36,994 bases of DNA, taken from positions 1 through 36,994 of the IMG/VR virus record IMGVR_UViG_3300042292_000808, one strand, 5' to 3'. A program made the position numbers and the translations under genes. Below are positions 12,231-21,555 of the stretch, piece after piece; within the stretch, counting starts at the first letter, position 1, and the number at the start of each line of letters is the position of its first letter. Below the pieces are notes generated by a model. That model searched no databases, was not told the origin of the DNA, and saw only the letters and a program-made list of their open reading frames with translations. This DNA is from a virus.

Positions 12231-14864
12231 ATGACTACCACATTCCTGGATACACTAAATTCTTTGTTACCTACCCCCAAAGATTTTCACCGTATCGCAT
12301 ACTCTGATACCACAAATTTGCCAACATATTTAACTCCGACTGACCCACATGATTTTGCATATGATTACACCGCTGGTGTGTTAATGGTAAAAAGTGGGGG
12401 TGCATGGACGACCGTAGATCAAACAAAAACGTTTATTTTTAAAGAATATACGGTTAATTGTGTTCCACCTGACCCATATTATGGTATCGCATATAATGGT
12501 ATCCCAGACATTGATTGGCCACCTGAATTGCATTGGGGATCAATATACGTATCCGATAGTTGGACACCTATATTAGCGTCAAACGCTCACACTGGTGAAC
12601 TCGCTGTTATTAACGAACTAACTCACATGTTAGCTATGACACCAGCTGGGATTAAACTAAACTGGGCTGAGTTAGACCAATCACCTACAGGATCTGGAGG
12701 ATTTGTTCATGAAAATGATCCGACTATTAATAGACCTATTTTAGTAACAGCAGTATTAACGAACCCAACATTAACGGATGCGTTGATGACAGATTCTGTT
12801 ATAGAGCGTACACTAGCATTAACGACAACGTTAGATGATCCTACGATTCTTACAGGTACGTTAACTAGCTCAACTATAGATACACCTATTGTAACTGGTG
12901 GTACATTCTCTTCTCCAGTTATATCAACAGCTACAATTAATAATGCAGAAAGTCATGATGAAATGTCGTACGACGCTACATTATTTACTGCTCAAATAAC
13001 TAACGGAACGTTAGATACAGCAATATTGAATAGTCCAAATTTAAATACAGCGACTATAACATCTTCATTATTAGATGATGTTGTAATCACTTCAGCGACT
13101 ATATCTAGTTCAGCATTAAACGATTCAAATATAACTGATGCGATTATTGCTACTAGCTCAATGAGTGGTTCATATATTTACACCACAGAAATTGATACAT
13201 CTACTGTAAATGGTGCAACTATAAACGATGCGATTATTAGTACAAGTAATATTTCGTTTACTAATGCTACTGATATAACAATGGTAGATAGTACCATGGG
13301 TAACTCAACTATAACAACTGCATCAATGAATAGCTCATCAATTGAAACCACCTCAATTGATGCGTCTACTGTATCTAGTTCGACTATAACTAGCTCAACT
13401 GTCGATGATGTGGTTATCACAAACAGTACAATGAGCGGTTCAATTATAGATAGTACATCAATTTATACAGCTACGGTAAATAATTCAACTATAGATAATG
13501 CAACAATATCTAGTACGACGGTAACAGGATCAAACGTCAATGATGTAATTATTATTACCAGTACAATGAGTGATTCATCTATAAATACAACCTCAATGGT
13601 CAACTCGTCTATAGCTAACACAGCTATAGGTACGTCTACAGTAGATGGGTCAACTATAACTGATGCGATTATTAGTACGAGCGCTATCTCGTTTACTACT
13701 ATTACTGATGTAACCATAAATGACGCAATAATAAACTCTACTGTTTTGAACTCTCCTGAATTGGTTACACCTGATTTAGGTACTCCAACAAGCGGCGATT
13801 TAAGTAATTGCACATTCCCAATTGCTACAGACGCTGATTTGGGTAGTGTTATGGTTGATAATGATTCAATAACAATCTCAGGTACCGGTACTATTACAGC
13901 ATCATCGACTCGTGTGGTTAAAGAATTGGTTCGTAACACCTCTGGTGCCACGATAGTAAAAGGTCAACCTGTTTATATTAGTGGTTCAAATGGCATTGAT
14001 ATAACTGTATCATTAGCGCAAGCAAATTCAGATCTTACATCAAGTAAAACATTAGGTATAGTTGAATCTAATATAAGCAATGGTGCGACAGGTTATGTAA
14101 TTGTACAAGGTATGTTACAGGGTTTAAATACGATATCAGCAAGCGCAGCAGGTGATTCAATATGGTTAAGTCCATCGACACCTGGTGGTTTTGTGTATGG
14201 TATAGTAAACAAACCAGTGGCACCAAACCATGCTGTATATTTGGGGGTTGTATCACGTAAAAATGCTGTTAGTGGTGAGATATTCATCAAAGTAGAAAAT
14301 GGGTATGAAATTGGTGAGTTGCATGATGTTTTAGTTACTGCACCTACCGATGGTCAAATTATTTCATACGAAGCTTCGACATCACTTTGGAAAAATAAAA
14401 CATTATCATCGCAAGCTAATAGCTGGAATGCATCACAATCATTTACCGGTACCGCAGCTAGTTTAGCTACAGTTTTTACTAATACTAGTGAAGTTGTAAC
14501 CGTGTCAAATACAGCTGCTAACAATACTGTTGTGTTTGATGTTACAACTCAGGCCATTGTGTATTATACAGCAAATGCGACAGGTAATTGGACTGTTAAT
14601 TTTAGAGCGTCGTCGGGCACTACTCTAAATGCAGCAATGGTTGTAGGTCAAAGTGTAACAGCATCATTTTTGGTAACACAAGGGTCAACAGCATACTACA
14701 ATGCAGCCGTGCAGATTGATGGTGTATCGGTTACACCAAAATACCAAGGTGTAACATCTATCACATCTGGCAATGCTAACGGTATCGATATGTATACATA
14801 CACAATTATTAAAACAGGTGCAGCAACATTTACTGTTTTAATGTCTTTGACTAATTTTGGGTAG
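12231..14864 (+). CDS. Large fibre protein with a 69-unit pentapeptide beta-solenoid
   Basis: The 877-residue protein has three parts. Residues 1-171 form a base domain with Trp- and Pro-rich strands. Residues 172-516 are an uninterrupted register of 69 five-residue units with Ile, Val, Leu or Met at every fifth position and Ser/Thr/Ala two residues before, as in pentapeptide-repeat quadrilateral beta-helices but with Ser/Thr in place of the usual Ala-Asp/Asn. Residues ~550-700 match a domain known from many phage fibres (VRNTSGATIVKGQPVYISG, then ENGYEIGELHDV), and the last ~150 residues match a second common fibre-tip domain (FLVTQGSTAYYNAAVQIDG, then YTYTIIKTGAATFTVL). It is the first gene of the late adhesin cluster; its ribosome site is weak. 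A rod-shaped trimeric or monomeric fibre is inferred. Confidence 0.82.
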   Translation: MTTTFLDTLNSLLPTPKDFHRIAYSDTTNLPTYLTPTDPHDFAYDYTAGVLMVKSGGAWTTVDQTKTFIFKEYTVNCVPPDPYYGIAYNGIPDIDWPPELHWGSIYVSDSWTPILASNAHTGELAVINELTHMLAMTPAGIKLNWAELDQSPTGSGGFVHENDPTINRPILVTAVLTNPTLTDALMTDSVIERTLALTTTLDDPTILTGTLTSSTIDTPIVTGGTFSSPVISTATINNAESHDEMSYDATLFTAQITNGTLDTAILNSPNLNTATITSSLLDDVVITSATISSSALNDSNITDAIIATSSMSGSYIYTTEIDTSTVNGATINDAIISTSNISFTNATDITMVDSTMGNSTITTASMNSSSIETTSIDASTVSSSTITSSTVDDVVITNSTMSGSIIDSTSIYTATVNNSTIDNATISSTTVTGSNVNDVIIITSTMSDSSINTTSMVNSSIANTAIGTSTVDGSTITDAIISTSAISFTTITDVTINDAIINSTVLNSPELVTPDLGTPTSGDLSNCTFPIATDADLGSVMVDNDSITISGTGTITASSTRVVKELVRNTSGATIVKGQPVYISGSNGIDITVSLAQANSDLTSSKTLGIVESNISNGATGYVIVQGMLQGLNTISASAAGDSIWLSPSTPGGFVYGIVNKPVAPNHAVYLGVVSRKNAVSGEIFIKVENGYEIGELHDVLVTAPTDGQIISYEASTSLWKNKTLSSQANSWNASQSFTGTAASLATVFTNTSEVVTVSNTAANNTVVFDVTTQAIVYYTANATGNWTVNFRASSGTTLNAAMVVGQSVTASFLVTQGSTAYYNAAVQIDGVSVTPKYQGVTSITSGNANGIDMYTYTIIKTGAATFTVLMSLTNFG
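12744..13778 (+). repeat. 15-base/5-residue coding repeat (69 units)
   Basis: Codons 172-516 of the fibre gene can be cut into 69 consecutive pentapeptides without a gap, from VTAVL to VTPDL. Most follow x-x-[S/T/A]-[T/S/x]-[I/V/L/M]. A few units break the pattern (for example NNAES, HDEMS, SFTNA), possibly turns or capping points. At DNA level the units are diverged, with occasional near-repeats of tens of bases (for example around GATGCGATTATTAGTAC at 13227 and 13664). Confidence 0.85.
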
Positions 14865-14870
14865 GTTTTT

Positions 14871-15734
14871 ATGCCTTTATTAAGTAGCTTAGGTTCTAAT
14901 TATTCTACAAAAAAACGCGGCTCAAATCGTGTCAATATTACAAATGCAGGTCAACAAGCTTATACCGTACCAGGTACATACACGTGGGTAGCACCTGCTG
15001 GTGTAACATCGATTTCGGTTGTTAGCGTAGGGGGTGGTGCCGCAGCATCTATATTTGGTTCAGCAGCGGGAGGTGTACCTCGTTCTGTAGGGGGTGCTGG
15101 TGGGGCGTTAGCTTACAAAAATGATATTAGTGTAGTGCCTGGTACTAGTTATACGTTGGTAGTTGGATCAGGTGGTCAAGCAGATCGAGCTAACGGTAAT
15201 GATAGTTGGATTAACGTCGGTGGCACCATTTACGCAGGCGCAAGAGGCGGTAGTACTGCAGCACCTGGTACATATAACGATGCAGTTGTAACCACGTTAG
15301 GTGGTGTACCTTTTGGTCTGTACGATGGGGGTGGATCTGGAGGGGGAGCAGGTGTTGGTAACGCTAACATAGGTGGAGGGGGAGCAGGCGGTTATGCAGG
15401 TAGTGGAAATTCTGGTACTGGCGGTGCAGGCGGTAGTGGTTATTGTAACGGTACAAATGCGTCAGGTGGAGGTGGTGTTGGTATTTTAGGTCAAGGTGCC
15501 TCAGGTTCAAATTCAACTGATGTTACAGTAGGTGGGTTAGGTGGTTCTGGAGGTATTAATGGTTCTGGAGCAGCTATGAGTATTTCGGGAGGTGGAGGTA
15601 AATATGGCGGAGGTGGTGGCCAAAATGACGAAGGATCTAAATCAACCGCGGTACTTGGGGGTGATGGCGCATTGCGTATAATTTGGCCAGGTGCATTACG
15701 TCGATTCCCATCTACTTATACTGGTAATATGTAA
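14871..15734 (+). CDS. Glycine-rich adhesin
   Basis: This 287-residue protein starts with a beta-strand module (TVPGTYTWVAPAGVTSISVV) that precedes Gly-rich regions in many phage and bacterial surface proteins. Long GGGGAGG-type stretches follow, interrupted by two strand pairs, with a closing strand GALRIIWPG and an FPSTYTG tail. Gly-rich runs of this kind form packed polyglycine-II helices in adhesins such as gp38 of phage S16, where exposed loops set receptor choice. It is 6 bases downstream of the solenoid fibre gene, so it may be that fibre's tip. Confidence 0.75.
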   Translation: MPLLSSLGSNYSTKKRGSNRVNITNAGQQAYTVPGTYTWVAPAGVTSISVVSVGGGAAASIFGSAAGGVPRSVGGAGGALAYKNDISVVPGTSYTLVVGSGGQADRANGNDSWINVGGTIYAGARGGSTAAPGTYNDAVVTTLGGVPFGLYDGGGSGGGAGVGNANIGGGGAGGYAGSGNSGTGGAGGSGYCNGTNASGGGGVGILGQGASGSNSTDVTVGGLGGSGGINGSGAAMSISGGGGKYGGGGGQNDEGSKSTAVLGGDGALRIIWPGALRRFPSTYTGNM

Positions 15735-15780
15735 TGGTGTTTTTTATTAGTTTACACAGCGGTAAACCAAAAGGCTTAAT

Positions 15781-15788
15781 AATAAATA
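15781..15788 (+). promoter_or_regulatory. Late-promoter-like AATAAATA
   Basis: AATAAATA sits in the 99-base gap between two fibre genes, 45 bases before ATG 15834. The downstream gene has a good AAGGA site. The position in the only gap of this part of the operon supports a promoter. Confidence 0.45.
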
Positions 15789-15833
15789 ATTGTTATTATA
15801 ATACCTCAGTAAATCTGACACATAAGGACACAA

Positions 15834-16160
15834 ATGACAACCACTTATAAAGTACTAGGGCAAGTGTCACCAGTCGCAACAACCGCTACGACATTGTATA
15901 CCGTACCAGCTACTACAAATACGATCGTCTCAACGTTATCTGTTTGTAATCAAGGTCCAGCTACTACTATACGAGTAGCTGTACGTCCGGTAGGAGCAAC
16001 ACTAGCTACACAGCATTACATATTATACGATGTGACATTACCTGCAAACGATACGTTGTTTTTTACGATTGGTCTAACCTTAGCTACAACCGATGTTGTT
16101 ACGGTGTATGCAGGTACCGGTACTGTTTCGTTTAATTTGTATGGTTCGGAGATTTCCTAA
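15834..16160 (+). CDS. Small beta-sandwich virion protein
   Basis: A 108-residue, all-beta, Thr/Val-rich protein with the pattern YKVLGQ, TLYTVPATTNTIVSTLSVCNQG, AVRPVGA, YDVTLPANDT and a final YGSEI. I recognise this as a common short structural protein of T4-like and marine phages, probably a fibre or baseplate accessory. It overlaps the next gene by one base (TAATG). A good AAGGA site precedes ATG 15834. Confidence 0.7.
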   Translation: MTTTYKVLGQVSPVATTATTLYTVPATTNTIVSTLSVCNQGPATTIRVAVRPVGATLATQHYILYDVTLPANDTLFFTIGLTLATTDVVTVYAGTGTVSFNLYGSEIS

Positions 16161-16603
16161 TGGCCGTTTCAAATGCAGGTACACGATCTGTAACAAGTAG
16201 CGTATCAGCAAAATACAATAATTTAGTGCTACGCAAAACGTCTACAGATGGTGCAACATATACATTAACAACCGATGGGCAAACAGCTGGACAGTTAAAT
16301 CAGATTGTACTTTCAGATGATAGTACGTATGCTTTTACCTTGTTAGTTGTTGCAAGAAGAGCTGACACCGATACAGAAAACGCTGGTTGGGAGTTTAAAG
16401 GTGTTGCTATAAGAAATACGAATGCAGCATCAACTTCTATATTAGGTGTATCAAAATCACTATTGTACAAAACAACTTCAACTTGGGATTGTAATGTAGC
16501 AGTAGATACGGTCAACGGTGGGTTATCCGTTACCTGCAACGGCGATGCAGCAAAAACTATAAAATGGGTTGTTTCAGTTAATATCGCAGAGGTAACAGGA
16601 TGA
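16160..16603 (+). CDS. Stand-alone fibre-tip domain protein
   Basis: The 147-residue protein is essentially one domain that elsewhere ends long fibres: LRKTSTDGATYTLTTDG, VLSDDSTYAFTLLVVARRAD, then WDCNVAVDTVNGGLSVTCNGDAAKTIKWV. The same domain is the C-terminal third of the protein encoded at 21803-23074. Both genes overlap the next by 4 bases, and both are followed by a protein starting with an SxxTGSxxxNGT-type segment, so the gene pair appears duplicated. Confidence 0.75.
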   Translation: MAVSNAGTRSVTSSVSAKYNNLVLRKTSTDGATYTLTTDGQTAGQLNQIVLSDDSTYAFTLLVVARRADTDTENAGWEFKGVAIRNTNAASTSILGVSKSLLYKTTSTWDCNVAVDTVNGGLSVTCNGDAAKTIKWVVSVNIAEVTG

Positions 16604-17319
16604 TAAATTTTAACCATTCTACAAATGATATTTCAGCGAGTTCTGGTTCTGTTACTATTAATGGTACACAGTTAGCTATTTCATTCGGTGCAGGTGTTCA
16701 AACATGGGTGGGAACTCCTTCAAGTGCTAACTTATTAGCAGCTATTACAGATGAAACAGGAACAGGCAATTTAGTATTTGCAACTTCACCGACTTTAGTT
16801 ACTCCAGCTTTAGGAACTCCGTCCAGCGGTACTTTAACAAGTTGCACTGGGTTACCTATTACAACAGGTATTAGTGGTTTGGCTACAGGAGCAGCTACAT
16901 TTTTAGCTACACCGACAAGTGCTAATTTAGCAGCTTTAATTACAGATGAAACCGGGACAGGTTTAACTGTATTTGCTACAAATCCTGCTTTAATTACACC
17001 TACAATAACAGGCACTAAAGAAGTTAAAGTTGTTATGTCGGCTAATAATATAGACCTAGCAACAGGTAATATATTCACTAAAACTATTACAGCAGCAACA
17101 ACACTGACACTTAGCAACACACCTGCTGCAGGTACTGCAGCGACATTTATATTAGATTTAACTAATGGTGGAGCATTTGCAATTACATGGTGGGGTGTTA
17201 AATGGGCCACCGCAACAGCACCCTCACTAACTGCGGCAGGACGGGATACATTGGCATTCTTTACGCATGATGGCGGTACAACCTGGACAGGCCTATTATT
17301 AGGCAAGGATTTGAAATAA
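16600..17319 (+). CDS. Fibre protein with GTPSSGTL repeats
   Basis: The 239-residue protein begins INFNHSTNDISASSGSVTING, like the giant fibre at 23071. Residues 40-125 contain two copies of the repeat TPSSANLLAAITDETGTGNLVF followed by SPTLVTPALGTPSSGTL, a module very common in marine phage fibres. The C-terminal ~100 residues form another fibre-tip domain containing FILDLTNGGAFAITWW. It is a short relative of the 1654-residue fibre. Confidence 0.72.
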   Translation: MINFNHSTNDISASSGSVTINGTQLAISFGAGVQTWVGTPSSANLLAAITDETGTGNLVFATSPTLVTPALGTPSSGTLTSCTGLPITTGISGLATGAATFLATPTSANLAALITDETGTGLTVFATNPALITPTITGTKEVKVVMSANNIDLATGNIFTKTITAATTLTLSNTPAAGTAATFILDLTNGGAFAITWWGVKWATATAPSLTAAGRDTLAFFTHDGGTTWTGLLLGKDLK

Positions 17320-18608
17320 TGAGTATTAGGTCTATTTTAAGCGCAGTTGCAGTTAAAGAAACTGGATGGATAGTTGAAACAAGGCCTAGTGTAGCATCAG
17401 GTGACGGTTTTTATGCAGCTGGAGGTGCTAGTCAAGCAACATTGTCTTCAGGGGATTTAATAACCTATACAGGTGCTCACAGAAATTACTATATATTGAC
17501 TAGATTTGATTATTACGGAGGTATTGTATTTTCAAAAGCCATAGAGCTTGGTAATTATCGCATGTTTTCTGGAAAAGTTGCAGTTGACGCTAACGATAAT
17601 ATTTATACTGTAGGTACTATTGAATACCCAGCAAGTAGTGGATTACGAGATATAAGCTTACGTAAATATACTTCAAGTGGCGCACTCTTATGGGAAAAAT
17701 TAATACATTCAGTAGATAATGACGGAGAAAGTGGTTTTAAAATTATAAATGGATACATTTATATATTATATATAGCTACTGTATATTCTTTGCTCAAATT
17801 AGACCTTGATGGAAATTTTCAACTTATCAAAACTTTTACATTACATGGAGGTTCTGGCTACCCTAGGGCATTTCATGTAAATGCTAATAATGTACTATTA
17901 ATTGGTTATTCAATTAACAATCCATCATATAGTGTTGATAATATTGGATGGGTTACTTTTAATTTAAATAATAATTCACTGTTGACTACTATACGTTATG
18001 CATCATCAGCAACAATGAAGATTCCTCAAGTGTATATAGACAATAGTTCAAACGTATATATAGCCACTAAAATAAGAAATGCAACAATATTAAAATATAA
18101 TAGTAATGGTACTTTATTATGGAAAAAGGGATTTATTCAACAGCAAACTAGTGAAGCTCGCGATATGTCAATAACTTCAAGTCATGTTTATGTTTCTGGC
18201 AGCTCGCTAAGCGACTCGACTAATGTTGGTTGTGATGTTTGTAAATATACTTTGGCTGGTGTTTTTGTATCACGTTTACAGTTTAGTCCAAATTCAGATT
18301 ACACATATTCCCCAGTAATTAATGTGTTTGAATCTGGGGTTATGTATGCCTCGTGTATATCAAATGCCTACCAATGCGTAGTTAAAGGTACTATGGGAAA
18401 TGCTTTATTTACTGGTGGAGGCACACTATTTCCTTGGCCAGTAGGTGTAAGCTCAAGCGCTGAAGGCGCAAGCACTACCCAAGCACCTACCGTTAGTTAT
18501 CCTACTACATTTACAATGGTCGCAGGCACAGCACCTACTATAACAACAACAACAGCATTATCAATGGTTGACATGATTATGCAAAAATGGACTAAAATAT
18601 TATATTAA
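17319..18608 (+). CDS. Beta-propeller virion protein (SBBP-like repeats)
   Basis: The 429-residue protein is unlike its neighbours. At least four blade-like units of ~45-50 residues are visible, each with a VDANDNIYTVG-like strand, a Lys-Tyr strand and a GALLWEK-like end, for example near residues 85-130, 235-275 and 285-330. This resembles seven-bladed beta-propeller (SBBP/PQQ-like) repeats. The first 45 residues are a distinct leader and the last ~60 a Thr/Ser-rich tail. It looks more AT-rich and less repetitive than the flanking fibre genes, so it may have been acquired. A receptor-binding or glycan-binding head is inferred from context. Confidence 0.65.
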   Translation: MSIRSILSAVAVKETGWIVETRPSVASGDGFYAAGGASQATLSSGDLITYTGAHRNYYILTRFDYYGGIVFSKAIELGNYRMFSGKVAVDANDNIYTVGTIEYPASSGLRDISLRKYTSSGALLWEKLIHSVDNDGESGFKIINGYIYILYIATVYSLLKLDLDGNFQLIKTFTLHGGSGYPRAFHVNANNVLLIGYSINNPSYSVDNIGWVTFNLNNNSLLTTIRYASSATMKIPQVYIDNSSNVYIATKIRNATILKYNSNGTLLWKKGFIQQQTSEARDMSITSSHVYVSGSSLSDSTNVGCDVCKYTLAGVFVSRLQFSPNSDYTYSPVINVFESGVMYASCISNAYQCVVKGTMGNALFTGGGTLFPWPVGVSSSAEGASTTQAPTVSYPTTFTMVAGTAPTITTTTALSMVDMIMQKWTKILY

Positions 18609-18617
18609 GAGGTTGTT

Positions 18618-19064
18618 ATGCAATTTGCAATAGTAAATGGAAATTCAATAGTATCGCTCGGTACTCCATTAGAATTATTTCCAAACACATCTTTTCCAAT
18701 CGAACCGATCGATATGGAATTTCTTGACCAACAATCTGCAATGATTGTCAAAGATTACAAACCATATACAGATTCTCAGAAATTAGAAACTGTTACTCCA
18801 TATATTGAGAACGGTTTTGTGTACACAGTTAGAGTAGTTGAAAAAAGACCTGACGAATTAGCAGCAGAAGCTGAAACAATGTATTTAAGCGTTTCTGCTA
18901 ATGTTCGTGAACAAAGAAATAGAATGCTAACGGCCTCTGACTGGACACAAACTAAAGATAGTCCGGATGCCGTAGATGTATTATGGCAACCTTATAGACA
19001 AGCATTAAGAGATATAACAACGCAAGAAGGCTTTCCATTTAATGTGGTTTGGCCAACGATATAA
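18618..19064 (+). CDS. Tail-fibre assembly chaperone-like protein
   Basis: The 148-residue protein ends with the signature of the phage tail assembly chaperone family (Pfam Phage_tail_APC): R-x-x-R-x-x-x-L-x-x-SDW at ~115, then WQPYRQALRDI and GFPFNVVWPT. Such proteins help fibres fold or trimerise and usually lie directly after the fibre they serve, here the beta-propeller gene 9 bases upstream. An AGAGG ribosome site is present. It is the last gene before the late promoter that overlaps its stop codon. Confidence 0.82.
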   Translation: MQFAIVNGNSIVSLGTPLELFPNTSFPIEPIDMEFLDQQSAMIVKDYKPYTDSQKLETVTPYIENGFVYTVRVVEKRPDELAAEAETMYLSVSANVREQRNRMLTASDWTQTKDSPDAVDVLWQPYRQALRDITTQEGFPFNVVWPTI

Positions 19065-19067
19065 ATA
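19060..19067 (+). promoter_or_regulatory. T4-type late promoter (TATAAATA)
   Basis: An exact TATAAATA overlaps the TAA stop of the chaperone gene and lies 35 bases before ATG 19103, which has an AAAGG site further upstream. It starts the unit containing the FN3/Gly-rich adhesin. Confidence 0.6.
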
Positions 19068-19102
19068 TCTGTTAAACATTCTTTTAAAGGTTAATAATAC
19101 AA

Positions 19103-19498
19103 ATGTCAGCACCCAATATATCATCCATAAACAACATATACGGTAGAACAGCATATTTAACACCTACCGTTAACACAACAGTTGTATTATTAGCTAACGT
19201 TGCATCTAGTGGAAAATCTTACAAGATCAATACAATAATGGCGTCTAATATTGATGGTACAAACGCTATTAACGCATCCGTTGCACTATATACAAATGGT
19301 TCTGTACCACAAGGTTCAGGACCTGCAAGTGGTACATCATTTTCAATAATTAGTACTGTATCAGTCCCAGCTAATGCTTCAATGGTAGTTTTAGATAAAT
19401 CAGCTACCATCTATCTTGAAGAAAATACATCAATTACAGTAACATCTGGAACAGCTAATAAACTTACTTTTATTATTAGTTACGAAGAAATCTCTTAA
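19103..19498 (+). CDS. Small virion protein of the YEEIS family, copy 1
   Basis: This 131-residue all-beta protein has the pattern NISSINNIYGRTAYLTPT, SSGKSYKINTIMASNIDGTNAINASVALY, a VSVPANASMVVLDKSA strand and a YLEENTSITVTSG...SYEEIS ending. I recognise it as a widespread small structural protein of T4-like phages. A close paralogue lies at 33704-34093, again directly before a fibre with the FPGG/GxW anchor. It likely caps or connects that fibre. Confidence 0.75.
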   Translation: MSAPNISSINNIYGRTAYLTPTVNTTVVLLANVASSGKSYKINTIMASNIDGTNAINASVALYTNGSVPQGSGPASGTSFSIISTVSVPANASMVVLDKSATIYLEENTSITVTSGTANKLTFIISYEEIS

Positions 19499-19500
19499 TT

Positions 19501-21555
19501 ATGAGCAATAACTTTCCTGGTGGTGTACTGACAGCTGTTACAACTACCCCTAGTGGTACCGCATACACCGGTTCCGCAGGTGGTATGTGGTCGTTAACAC
19601 AGCATGCACAAGCTGTTGCAGCTAATAATTGGCCAACCGGTGTATCAGCGCCTCAACCTCCTACTATTACAGATGTGGTTGTTGGTAATTCCAAAGCTGT
19701 TGTTTATTTTACACCACCGTCTGTAACAGGTGGTTTACCAATTACTAGCTATACTGTTATTTCTTATCCCGGGAATCTTGTGGGAACGGGGACGGGGTCA
19801 CCAATTGCAATAACCGGTTTAACTTCTGGTACAAACTATACGTTTTCAATATCAGCTAATAATAGTATTGGGGTCGGATCAGTAACAAACACTCCAACCC
19901 CTGTTACAACTGCATCAACACCATGGAAACCTTCTAATGTTATAGCTACTGTTGATAACGCGCAGGTGATTGTATCGTTTAACGCTCCAATTAATAATGA
20001 AACACCAGCGATTACAAATTATATAGTAACCGCTTCACCAGGTGGAATAACAAGTACTGGATCATCATCACCAATTATAGTAACAGGGTTAGCTTTGGGT
20101 ACAGGGTATACGTTTAGTGTAGTTGCGAATAATATCAACGGTTCAGGACCATCTAGTTCTAATAGCAATAGTGTCACGCTGGGGTCAGTACCAACAGCTC
20201 CAACAATTGGTACAGCAACAGCAGGTACAAACCAAGTATCGGTAGCATTTACAGCGCCGACAAACAATGGTGGGTACGCTATTACGAGCTATACAGTTAC
20301 ATCATCACCTGGTAATATAACAGGTTCTGGAGCTGGATCACCGATTGTCGTTTCAGGTCTAACTGCTGGTACACCATACACGTTTACTGTAACAGCAACG
20401 AACGCGTTAGGTACAAGTACGTCAAGTGCTTCAAGTATAAGTGCTACTCCATTGGCGCCAGCTCCATCTGTGCCAACGGGTATATCAATATCGTCAATTA
20501 CCGATACGAGTTTCGTGTTAAGTTGGTACCCAGATTCAAATGCAACATCATATTCGTTGCACCGGAGTGACGGTACACCAGTAACGCAAACAGTCACAAA
20601 TGGAATGACTGTTAATTATCAGTATAGTACGGTAGCATTAACACCATTCTCAACGTTCACGTATTATTTGAGAGCGACTAATAGTATTGGTTCAACCAAT
20701 TCGAGCAACTTTAATGTTTCAACTTCACGTAAGGTCTTTAATGTCAGTTGGAGTGGACCCGGGGTGCAATCTTCATCTGTAAAGAATTTAGACGATACGT
20801 GGTTTAGAACTGCTGCTGGCGGTAGCTACGATGGTAGCGTATGTGACTTTACACTGACAATTTCAGGTAGTACGGGTACCACACCAACTAATGCGAGTGG
20901 AGGTAGCGCAGCGTTGACTGTATCTCCTTCATTCCCATCAACCTCAATATTTAAACTCATTTTTGATAGTACCGCGATAATTTATGGAGGTAATGCTCCA
21001 GGTCAATCAGGGGGAGGAGGGGGAGCGGGTGCTGGTGGAGCTAGTGCGACAATGCACGGACTAGGTTTAAATTTAAGTTGTCCAACCGTGCTAACTAATA
21101 ACGGTACGATCTCGGGTGGGGGTGGTGCAGGCGGTAACGGTGGGGCAGGCGCATCATCACCTTATATTTCAAACGGTGGTACAGGAGGTAATGGTACCGC
21201 AGGCATAGCTTTCATTAACACACAGTACTCATTATCAGTAGTTAACAATGGTACGATCGCTGGTGGCGGTGGTGGAGGCGGTGGAGGCGGTGGTGGAACT
21301 GGAACAAGTTCAGCAGTACCAGGTACATTTGTTGGTGGAGCGGTAGGGTTAGGAGGTAACGGAAGTAACGGGGCTGGTACCGGTAGAGGTAACGGCGGGG
21401 GAGGTGGTCAATATGGTAACGGATCGAAGGGTGCTGACGGTAGTGGTGGATTTACCGGCGGTGAAGGTGGGGTGAGAGGTGCTGCGATACTTAGCGGCAA
21501 CGAAAAAATCACGTGGAGTACAACAGGTGTAATTTACGGAGTGCAAAATAATTAA
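19501..21555 (+). CDS. Adhesin: GxW anchor, four FN3-like domains, Gly-rich tip
   Basis: The 684-residue protein begins with an anchor module (FPGGVL; GTAYTGSAGGMWSLTQ; NNWPTG, residues 4-47) shared with two other genes here. Residues ~50-410 are four fibronectin-type-III-like domains, three with the ITSYTV and GLTxGTxYTFxVxAxN landmarks. Residues ~440-684 are a Gly-rich region with runs of up to twelve Gly and a closing strand, as in Gly-rich adhesin tips. FN3 domains act as spacers on phage tails and Gly-rich parts set receptor binding. Gene order and the 5' half match the 33704-34102 pair, indicating duplication followed by tip replacement. Confidence 0.8.
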   Translation: MSNNFPGGVLTAVTTTPSGTAYTGSAGGMWSLTQHAQAVAANNWPTGVSAPQPPTITDVVVGNSKAVVYFTPPSVTGGLPITSYTVISYPGNLVGTGTGSPIAITGLTSGTNYTFSISANNSIGVGSVTNTPTPVTTASTPWKPSNVIATVDNAQVIVSFNAPINNETPAITNYIVTASPGGITSTGSSSPIIVTGLALGTGYTFSVVANNINGSGPSSSNSNSVTLGSVPTAPTIGTATAGTNQVSVAFTAPTNNGGYAITSYTVTSSPGNITGSGAGSPIVVSGLTAGTPYTFTVTATNALGTSTSSASSISATPLAPAPSVPTGISISSITDTSFVLSWYPDSNATSYSLHRSDGTPVTQTVTNGMTVNYQYSTVALTPFSTFTYYLRATNSIGSTNSSNFNVSTSRKVFNVSWSGPGVQSSSVKNLDDTWFRTAAGGSYDGSVCDFTLTISGSTGTTPTNASGGSAALTVSPSFPSTSIFKLIFDSTAIIYGGNAPGQSGGGGGAGAGGASATMHGLGLNLSCPTVLTNNGTISGGGGAGGNGGAGASSPYISNGGTGGNGTAGIAFINTQYSLSVVNNGTIAGGGGGGGGGGGGTGTSSAVPGTFVGGAVGLGGNGSNGAGTGRGNGGGGGQYGNGSKGADGSGGFTGGEGGVRGAAILSGNEKITWSTTGVIYGVQNN

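Noticed and set aside
16698-17306. Long minus-strand open frame opposite a fibre gene (others at 23355-23912 and 23922-24485)
   Set aside because: Repetitive Gly/Thr/Ser coding sequence leaves the opposite strand open by composition. The translations are Val/Pro repeats without start signals, and the plus-strand frames have recognisable domains and coupled starts.
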